Assembly: GCA_947460065.1 (NCBI GenBank)
Contig: CANHGF010000185.1
Location: 1-5,678, forward strand
Origin: Comamonadaceae bacterium
GTDB taxonomy: Bacteria; Pseudomonadota; Gammaproteobacteria; Burkholderiales; Burkholderiaceae_C
Length of the DNA: 5,678 bases
Direction: 5' to 3'
Shown: in pieces, positions 1 through 4,201 of the stretch
How positions within the stretch are numbered: the stretch's first letter is position 1
Layout: every line of letters begins with the position of its first letter
Position numbers and translations under genes: made by a program
The notes under the pieces: model-generated
What the model saw: the letters and a program-made list of their open reading frames with translations, nothing else
Told to the model about the DNA's origin: nothing
Databases searched by the model: none

Positions 1-1
1 A

Positions 2-61
2 GCCGGCTATTCTAACCAGCCGGACATGCGTCTGATGAGCCAACTGCTGGGCCTTCTTTAA
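2..61 (+). CDS. possible C-terminal tail of an upstream gene (5' end outside window)
   Basis: One forward frame is open from the window edge to a TAA at 59-61 and reads AGYSNQPDMRLMSQLLGLL before the stop. The other two forward frames meet stops within about 35 bases. The amphipathic ending and the hairpin with T-run that begins at the stop codon fit the end of a real gene. I do not recognise the family. Nineteen codons are too few to exclude a chance open frame, so this is tentative. Confidence 0.35.
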   Translation, partial: AGYSNQPDMRLMSQLLGLL

Positions 62-112
62 TCGGTATCTGACCCCAATTAAAGATTAATTGGGGTCAGA
101 TACCGATTTTTT
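60..112 (+). terminator. perfect palindrome with T-run: Rho-independent terminator, possibly a dispersed repeat
   Basis: Bases 60-82 are the exact reverse complement of bases 86-108, a 23-bp uninterrupted stem with a 3-base loop (AGA, 83-85). A run of T follows (107-112). The left arm begins on the last bases of the TAA at 59-61. Structurally this is a strong intrinsic terminator for the upstream gene, and the A/T-rich 5' base of the stem could also allow termination on the minus strand. The stem carries GGGGTCAGATACC. From memory, dispersed palindromic elements with a GGGGTCAGA core are common in beta- and gammaproteobacterial genomes, so the hairpin may be a mobile repeat recruited as terminator. 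The repeat identity is inferred, not checked. Confidence 0.65.
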
Positions 113-215
113 GGGCGGGATCTGGTTCGGTCATTTTTTGTAACGAGCTGCCAGCCCCGCTTGCTGGGTGAGGGTGTGACTGGCAGGATCGAGAACGATC
201 ATTCAAGGAACTGCC

Positions 216-899
216 ATGCAAAGACGCCGGTTTTCTTCAGTCACCCTGGCCGGGCTGGGTCTGAGCCTGGGTAGCCCGATGGCCCAGTCATTTTCGCTGG
301 GTGACGCGGATGCCTCGGCCGGTGTTAAAGCGGCTTTGGAGCGAGGTGCGGTGGCGGCGGTCGCGCAGCTCGGGCGCACTGACGGCTTTCTTGGCAATGC
401 CCTGGTTCGCATCGCGTTGCCCGGCTATCTGAACGACGGCGCCAAGGTGCTTAAGGCCCTGGGCCAGCAAAAGCGGGTTGATGAATTGCTCACCGCCATG
501 AACAGGGCTGCCGAATCGGCGGTACCTCAGGCTCAGGACCTGCTGGTCAGCACGGTGCGGAACTTGTCGGTGCAGGACGCGGTGCGTATCGTCAAAGGTG
601 GCGATACATCGGTGACCGATTTCTTTGCAGGCCGCACTCGTAGCCATTTGAACGAGCGCTTTTTACCGATCGTGACCCAGGCTACCGAGCGGGTCTCGCT
701 GGCTGAAAAATACAACTCGGTAGCTGGCAAGGCCACCGGCCTGGGTCTGGTCAAGAAGGAGGACGCGAACATCCAGTCCTATGTGACCCGAAAGGCGCTC
801 GACGGGCTTTATCTGATGATCGGTGAAGAAGAAAAGAAAATCCGCCGCGACCCGGTAGGCACGGGCAGCGACATTCTGCGCAAGGTGTTTGGCCGTTGA
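216..899 (+). CDS. DUF4197 family protein, exported
   Basis: This 227-residue protein has the hallmarks of DUF4197, a proteobacterial family of unknown biochemical function. The N terminus (about residues 1-25) is a signal peptide: basic QRRRF, a hydrophobic LAGLGLSLG core and likely cleavage near PMAQS. The RRRF followed by a mild hydrophobic stretch resembles a Tat signal, though Sec export is equally possible. The mature part carries GVKAALERGAVAAVAQLG (36-53), TDGFLGNALVRIALPGYL (55-72), MNRAAESAVPQA (95-106), VKGGDTSVTDFF (126-137) and the terminal EEEKKIR...GTGSDILRKVFG (204-226), all typical of the family, and the length is normal. A good ribosome binding site (AAGGAA, 205-210) lies 5 bases before the ATG. 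The gene stands alone, after the palindrome at 60-112 and 92 bp before the next gene. A periplasmic location is inferred; no function can be assigned. Confidence 0.9.
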   Translation: MQRRRFSSVTLAGLGLSLGSPMAQSFSLGDADASAGVKAALERGAVAAVAQLGRTDGFLGNALVRIALPGYLNDGAKVLKALGQQKRVDELLTAMNRAAESAVPQAQDLLVSTVRNLSVQDAVRIVKGGDTSVTDFFAGRTRSHLNERFLPIVTQATERVSLAEKYNSVAGKATGLGLVKKEDANIQSYVTRKALDGLYLMIGEEEKKIRRDPVGTGSDILRKVFGR

Positions 900-991
900 G
901 CGTTAGGTCGTCGGCCTCCATGGGCTGATGAGTAAGGCGGAGCAGCCCACACCTTTCCTTTGTTAGCATCGGGCTCCCACGGAGTCCAGAC

Positions 992-1405
992 ATGCAACCT
1001 TTTCACCTTGCTTTCCCCGTCACCGATTTGGATCGGGCCCGCGCGTTTTACGGCGGTATCCTAGGCTGTCCCGAGGGGCGCAGCAGCCCTGAATGGGTGG
1101 ATTTCAATTTTCACGGCCATCAGATCGTGGCTCACCTGTGCCCCACGATGAACTCTGAGGTCTCGCGCAGCGAGGTGGACGGGCATGGCGTGCCGGTGCG
1201 GCATTTTGGGCTGGTCATGAACCTCCCTGATTGGCAGGCCCTGGCGGCCCGGCTCAAGGATATTGGCACGAAGTTCATCATTGAGCCTTATGTTCGCTTC
1301 AAGGGCGAGCCTGGCGAGCAGGCGACGATGTTCTTCCTCGATCCTTTCGGCAATGCCATCGAGTTCAAGGCCTTCAAGTCGCTCGATTCCCTGTTCGCCA
1401 AATAA
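992..1405 (+). CDS. VOC family (glyoxalase/extradiol dioxygenase fold) protein
   Basis: This 137-residue protein is a small vicinal-oxygen-chelate protein. It shows two beta-alpha-beta-beta-beta halves: residues 1-50 begin [23 protein letters not shown], and residues 68-127 begin with VRHFGLVM and end with [15 protein letters not shown]. Likely metal ligands are H5, H71 and E124, in the positions usual for the fold. Members bind a divalent metal and act as glyoxalases, dioxygenases, isomerases or resistance proteins, so the substrate cannot be read from sequence. It has no signal peptide and should be cytoplasmic. GGAG at 981-984, 7 bases before the ATG, supports this start. The stop lies 9 bp before the next gene, implying co-transcription with the PLP enzyme and perhaps related chemistry on a small metabolite. 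Annotation beyond VOC family would be guesswork. Confidence 0.9.
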   Translation: MQPFHLAFPVTDLDRARAFYGGILGCPEGRSSPEWVDFNFHGHQIVAHLCPTMNSEVSRSEVDGHGVPVRHFGLVMNLPDWQALAARLKDIGTKFIIEPYVRFKGEPGEQATMFFLDPFGNAIEFKAFKSLDSLFAK

Positions 1406-1414
1406 GGGGCGGCG

Positions 1415-2374
1415 ATGGCCCTGGCCATTTCCTACGAGGACGTCGCTGCTGCGCACCGTCGCTTGCAGGGGGTTGCGCACCGGACGCCGGTGATCCGTTC
1501 GCAGACGGTCAACGGCTTGACCGGCGCCAGCGTGTTCTTCAAGTGCGAGAATTTTCAGCGCATGGGCGCTTTCAAATTCCGTGGCGCCTACAACGCGCTC
1601 TCCAAGTTGACGGACGCGCAAAAGCGCCTCGGTGTCTGCGCCTTCAGTTCGGGCAATCATGCGCAAGGCATCGCGCTTTCGGCCCAAATTCTGGGCATGG
1701 GCGCGACCATTGTTATGCCGCAGGACTCGCCCGCCATCAAGATGGCGGCGACGCGGGCTTATGGTGCGCAGGTGATCAGCTACGACCGTTACCGCGACGA
1801 CCGTGAGGCGATCAGTCGCCAACTGGCCCAGGAGCAGGGCATGACCTTGATCCCGCCCTACGACCATGCCGACGTCATGGCCGGTCAAGGTACCGCTGCC
1901 AAGGAGCTGTTCGAGGAAACCGGCCCGCTGGACCTGCTGCTGGTGTGCCTCGGAGGCGGCGGCCTGATTTCCGGCTGTGCGATGGCTGCAGCCGAGCTCA
2001 GCCCAGGCTGCCGGGTGATCGGCGTTGAGCCCGAGGCGGGCAACGATGCCCAGCAAAGCAAGCGTTTGGGCCGTATCGTGCGTATCGACACGCCCCGCAC
2101 CATTGCCGATGGGGCGCAGACCCAGGCGCTGGGGCAGCTGACTTTTCCCATCATCGACGCGATGGTCTCGGACATTGTTACGGTCAGCGACGCAGAGCTG
2201 ATCGACGCTATGCGCTTCGCGGCAGCGCGCATGAAGATCGTGGTCGAGCCCACCGGCGCGCTGGCCATGGCCGCTGCCCTGCAGTCCAAGGTGGAGATTC
2301 GGGGCCTGCGGGTCGGGGTGATCATCTCTGGCGGCAATATCGACATCGCCCAGCTCGCGAGCTATCTGGCCTGA
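1415..2374 (+). CDS. threonine/serine dehydratase-like PLP enzyme (fold type II)
   Basis: This 319-residue protein belongs to the fold-type II PLP family of threonine dehydratases, serine racemases and threo-3-hydroxyaspartate ammonia-lyases. K54 in GAFKFRGA is the Schiff-base lysine. SSGNHAQG (78-85) binds the substrate carboxylate, with S79 matching the catalytic serine of serine racemase. GGGGL (180-184) is the phosphate-binding loop and SGGN (305-308) contacts the pyridine nitrogen. E205 and D211 in GVEPEAGND fit the Mg2+/Mn2+ site of serine racemase and its relatives. There is no C-terminal ACT-like regulatory domain, so it resembles the short catabolic type (TdcB, SRY1) rather than biosynthetic IlvA. 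Expected chemistry is beta-elimination of ammonia from a hydroxy-amino acid to a keto acid, possibly with racemase activity; the substrate is unresolved. The ribosome binding site AAGGGG (1404-1409) overlaps the stop of the preceding VOC gene, indicating an operon. Confidence 0.9.
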   Translation: MALAISYEDVAAAHRRLQGVAHRTPVIRSQTVNGLTGASVFFKCENFQRMGAFKFRGAYNALSKLTDAQKRLGVCAFSSGNHAQGIALSAQILGMGATIVMPQDSPAIKMAATRAYGAQVISYDRYRDDREAISRQLAQEQGMTLIPPYDHADVMAGQGTAAKELFEETGPLDLLLVCLGGGGLISGCAMAAAELSPGCRVIGVEPEAGNDAQQSKRLGRIVRIDTPRTIADGAQTQALGQLTFPIIDAMVSDIVTVSDAELIDAMRFAAARMKIVVEPTGALAMAAALQSKVEIRGLRVGVIISGGNIDIAQLASYLA

Positions 2375-2377
2375 AGC

Positions 2378-2401
2378 AGCCACCGCTAGCCCCTGGCGGC
2401 T
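2378..2401. terminator. weak stem-loop between convergent genes
   Basis: AGCCACC (2378-2384) can pair with GGCGGCT (2395-2401), with one A-C mismatch and a 10-base loop, just after the dehydratase stop. It lies between two convergent genes, where a bidirectional terminator would be expected. The stem is short and imperfect and no T-run follows on either strand, so termination is only a possibility. Confidence 0.25.
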
Positions 2402-2406
2402 TATGC

Positions 2407-2448
2407 GATCAGGTTTCAGCGATCAGATCCCAGCGATCAGGTTTCAGC
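2407..2448. repeat. three tandem copies of a 14-bp unit
   Basis: The unit GATCAGGTTTCAGC occurs at 2407-2420 and identically at 2435-2448. The middle copy at 2421-2434 (GATCAGATCCCAGC) differs at three positions. The first copy is also preceded by GC, as are the others, through the end of the preceding unit. The third copy overlaps the 3' end of the minus-strand earP gene: read on that strand it supplies codons GCT GAA ACC and the TGA stop. The array therefore appears to be a local duplication of the end of earP into the convergent intergenic gap. Confidence 0.8.
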
Positions 2449-3513
2449 ACTCTCAATCGAGACCTGATCGAACAGCTGGGTGAGCAGGTCGGCTTGGCCC
2501 AGCAGTTGTCGGCGCGCGGCCTGTACACAGTCGGCCCAGTGCAGCAGGGTGGACGCCTCTATCCTTGGCAAAGGACTATCGCTCAGTCCGTTCCAGATCA
2601 GGTGGTATCGGCGCAGACTGTCTGGGGCGTCCAGCCAATCCAAAAACGCATGGAGCTTGGTATGGTGGGCCTGATCGGCCTGCGGGTAAATCTGCCAGAC
2701 CAGGGGCTGGCCGGCCCAGAGTGCGCGCACCAGCGAGTCTTCGCCGCGCACAAAGTTCAGGTCGCAGGCCCAGAGCATCTCGTCAAAGCCGTCCTGGCTG
2801 GTGTAGGGCAGGGCGCTCCAGCGCGGCGCTGCGCCCGACTCAGCCAGTGCCTGCTGCACTGCGGCTAGCGGCCTGCCGGGCGCAACCAGCAGTTGGCTGC
2901 CGGCCAGCTCAGCGAGCAGGGCCTTTAGAGCAGGCGGCTCGTAGCAAAACAAGCTGATCAGGCGCTCGCCTCCAGCCGAGCCGTGGGCGGCTCGCCAGGC
3001 GCTGCGGTCAAATAGGCGCTGCCGTTCCAGCAGATCGGCCTCGCGCAGCAGCCCGGCCGTCTGCTCGGTGAAGCCGGGGTAGAAAAACCGCTTGCTCCAG
3101 CCTCGGGCCGGCCCGCTCATCACTGGTGAGCGCAGGCCGTGAAAGCGCGGCACCCAGTCCTCGGCGCTGAGGTATTCCAGATTGATCCAGGCCGGCGCTC
3201 GCGGGTGACTTTGTACGCCTTGGGTGATAAAAGCCTCAGGAATCTGGCAGCCGAAGGCCTCGATCCAGACATCGGCCGGCTCTAGGCCTTCAAGTGCGGC
3301 CGCATCGCTGGCCTCATGCCAGTGCCGGAGCTCGATGGCGCTTTCCTCGCCGGCGTTCGGCGCCATCCAGCCCAGTGCTGAGGCGTCGTCGACCCAAAGC
3401 CGTACCCGCTGTCCGGCATCGCGCAACTGGCGGGACAGGCGCCAGCACACGCCCAGGTCGCCATGGTTGTCGATCACAGTGCAAAAGAGGTCCCAGAGCA
3501 GTGCGGGGCGCAT
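2437..3513 (-). CDS. earP: EF-P arginine rhamnosyltransferase EarP
   Basis: This 358-residue cytoplasmic glycosyltransferase (GT-B fold) is expected to transfer rhamnose from dTDP-L-rhamnose to the conserved arginine at the tip of elongation factor P, which lets EF-P relieve ribosome stalling at proline runs. The N terminus WDLFCTVIDNHGDLGVCWRL (7-26) is the EarP signature; D15 and D19 match the conserved aspartates of characterised EarP proteins. FVRGEDSLVRALWAGQPLVW (254-273) carries R256, E258, D259 and S260 of the nucleotide-sugar site, followed by IYPQ (275-278). Length is normal for the family. The ATG at 3513 fits the family start, but the preceding bases (CCACCGCCACAACC on the coding strand) lack a clear Shine-Dalgarno, so initiation may be weak. 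The stop codon lies in a tandem repeat. efp, a frequent neighbour of earP, is not adjacent here: downstream is a convergent, unrelated gene. Confidence 0.93.
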   Translation of the reverse strand: MRPALLWDLFCTVIDNHGDLGVCWRLSRQLRDAGQRVRLWVDDASALGWMAPNAGEESAIELRHWHEASDAAALEGLEPADVWIEAFGCQIPEAFITQGVQSHPRAPAWINLEYLSAEDWVPRFHGLRSPVMSGPARGWSKRFFYPGFTEQTAGLLREADLLERQRLFDRSAWRAAHGSAGGERLISLFCYEPPALKALLAELAGSQLLVAPGRPLAAVQQALAESGAAPRWSALPYTSQDGFDEMLWACDLNFVRGEDSLVRALWAGQPLVWQIYPQADQAHHTKLHAFLDWLDAPDSLRRYHLIWNGLSDSPLPRIEASTLLHWADCVQAARRQLLGQADLLTQLFDQVSIESAET

Positions 3514-3515
3514 GG

Positions 3516-3545
3516 TTGTGGCGGTGGTGCAGAATCCGTTAATAT
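3516..3545 (+). promoter_or_regulatory. candidate promoter of the antitoxin-toxin-uvrC unit
   Basis: TTGTGG (3516-3521) and TAATAT (3540-3545) are spaced 18 bp apart in the short gap between divergent earP and the antitoxin gene; an overlapping alternative -10 is TATAAC (3543-3548). The gap's A/T-rich core (3539-3560) stands out from GC-rich surroundings. The -35 match is poor (3 of 6), so only the location and -10 are reasonably suggestive. No equally good promoter for earP was seen on the minus strand, although one must lie here or overlap the antitoxin gene. Confidence 0.35.
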
Positions 3546-3556
3546 AACAAGTGTTA
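3545..3556. promoter_or_regulatory. candidate operator palindrome TAACAAGTGTTA
   Basis: TAACA (3545-3549) and TGTTA (3552-3556) are exact inverted repeats around a 2-base centre, lying over or just after the candidate -10 and 5 bases before the antitoxin ribosome binding site. The hexamer AACAAG also recurs at 3546-3551 and 3558-3563, a 12-bp period. AbrB/MazE-type antitoxins are homodimers that bind palindromic sites in their own promoters, so this is a natural autoregulation site. The role is inferred from position and symmetry only. Confidence 0.35.
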
Positions 3557-3572
3557 AAACAAGGAGTCCGCC

Positions 3573-3800
3573 ATGACTGCTCTCAAACTCACTCAAATCG
3601 GCAATTCTGTCGGAGTGATCCTGCCCAAGGAGCTGCTGGCGCGCCTGAAGCTGGAAAAGGGCGACACGGTGTTTGTGACCGAGGCGGCCAATGGTGCGGT
3701 CATGATGACTCCCTATGACGCCGACTTCGAGGTCCAGATGGAGGCGGCGCGCAAGATCATGAAGAACCGGCGGCAGGTGCTGCGGGAACTGGCCAAGTGA
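3573..3800 (+). CDS. AbrB/MazE/SpoVT-type antitoxin
   Basis: This 75-residue protein has an N-terminal swapped-hairpin AbrB/SpoVT DNA-binding domain (about residues 3-48): LKLTQIGNSVGVILPKELLARLKLEKGDTVFVTEA, the standard IGNSxGVxLPKxLL pattern. The tail (about 50-75), with EVQMEAARKIMKNRRQVLREL, is charged and probably helical; such tails in antitoxins fold on the toxin. It should dimerise, bind its own promoter and neutralise the downstream Doc-type toxin. A strong ribosome binding site (AAGGAG, 3561-3566) lies 6 bases before the ATG, far better than those of the two following genes, which fits the need for excess antitoxin. Its TGA overlaps the toxin GTG start (GTGA, 3797-3800). Pairing an AbrB-type antitoxin with a Doc toxin, instead of Phd, is a known mixed arrangement. 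Family assignment is firm; neutralisation of this toxin is inferred from synteny. Confidence 0.9.
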   Translation: MTALKLTQIGNSVGVILPKELLARLKLEKGDTVFVTEAANGAVMMTPYDADFEVQMEAARKIMKNRRQVLRELAK

Positions 3801-4201
3801 GTTCATTGCCCAGCGCCTGGATCTGGCTGGATGCTCAGGTCATGCGGGCGGTTCACGAAGAGCAACTGGCGGAGCACGGCGGCGGTAGCGGTGTGCGCGA
3901 TGAGGGGCTGTTCGAGTCGGCCACGAATCGGCCGCTGCACCTGGCCCACAATGGTGAACCCGACGCAGCATCTGTGGCGGCCGCCTACGGATTTGGCCTG
4001 GCCCGTAACCACCCCTTCGTGGACGGTAACAAGCGTACCGCCTTTGTTGCGGTGGAATTGTTGTTAGCCCTCAATGGTTGGGATCTGGTGGCTGATGACG
4101 CGCAATGCGTCATGACCATGCTCGCCCTGGCCGCCGGCGACCTGAGCGAGGACGAGTTTGCTCAGTGGCTGCGGGAGCACCTGCAAGATCGCCAGCGATG
4201 A
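3797..4201 (+). CDS. doc: death-on-curing (Doc/Fic) family toxin
   Basis: This 134-residue protein is a Doc-type Fic-fold toxin. The active-site motif [11 protein letters not shown] (72-82) supplies H72, D76, N78, K79 and R80. Also typical are [20 protein letters not shown] (10-29) and [14 protein letters not shown] (33-46). In P1 Doc the corresponding motif is HIFNDANKR, and that enzyme phosphorylates EF-Tu on a threonine, halting translation. Lys in place of the second Gly of canonical GNGR Fic motifs points to the same kinase-like chemistry, while G77 matches AMPylating Fic proteins. The GTG start at 3797 overlaps the antitoxin stop, and the family's N-terminal segment fits it; the first in-frame ATG (codon 16) would remove conserved sequence. 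The only upstream Shine-Dalgarno is a modest CGGGA (3783-3787), so translation is probably coupled to the antitoxin. The gene looks intact. Its stop overlaps the uvrC start. Confidence 0.92.
   Translation: MSSLPSAWIWLDAQVMRAVHEEQLAEHGGGSGVRDEGLFESATNRPLHLAHNGEPDAASVAAAYGFGLARNHPFVDGNKRTAFVAVELLLALNGWDLVADDAQCVMTMLALAAGDLSEDEFAQWLREHLQDRQR

Noticed and set aside
148..186. Inverted repeat CTGCCAG / CTGGCAG upstream of the DUF4197 gene
   Set aside because: Seven bp with a 25-base loop, no T-run and no matching regulator; likely chance in GC-rich sequence.
108..215. Promoter for the DUF4197 gene
   Set aside because: Partial boxes (TTGGGC at 111-116, TGTAAC at 139-144) are 22 bp apart and poor matches; a promoter must be near but cannot be placed.
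921..949. Inverted repeat TGGGCTG / CAGCCCA between the DUF4197 and VOC genes
   Set aside because: A 7-bp stem with a 15-base loop and no following T-run; too weak to call a terminator, though it lies where one could be.
1061..2383. Long minus-strand open frame (440 codons) opposite the VOC and dehydratase genes
   Set aside because: It is antisense to two genes with clear family motifs, its translation is rich in His, Arg, Gly and Leu without recognisable domains, and long antisense frames are common in high-GC DNA.
2494..2957. Plus-strand open frames opposite earP
   Set aside because: They overlap each other in different frames and lie antisense to the intact EarP coding region; no family resemblance.
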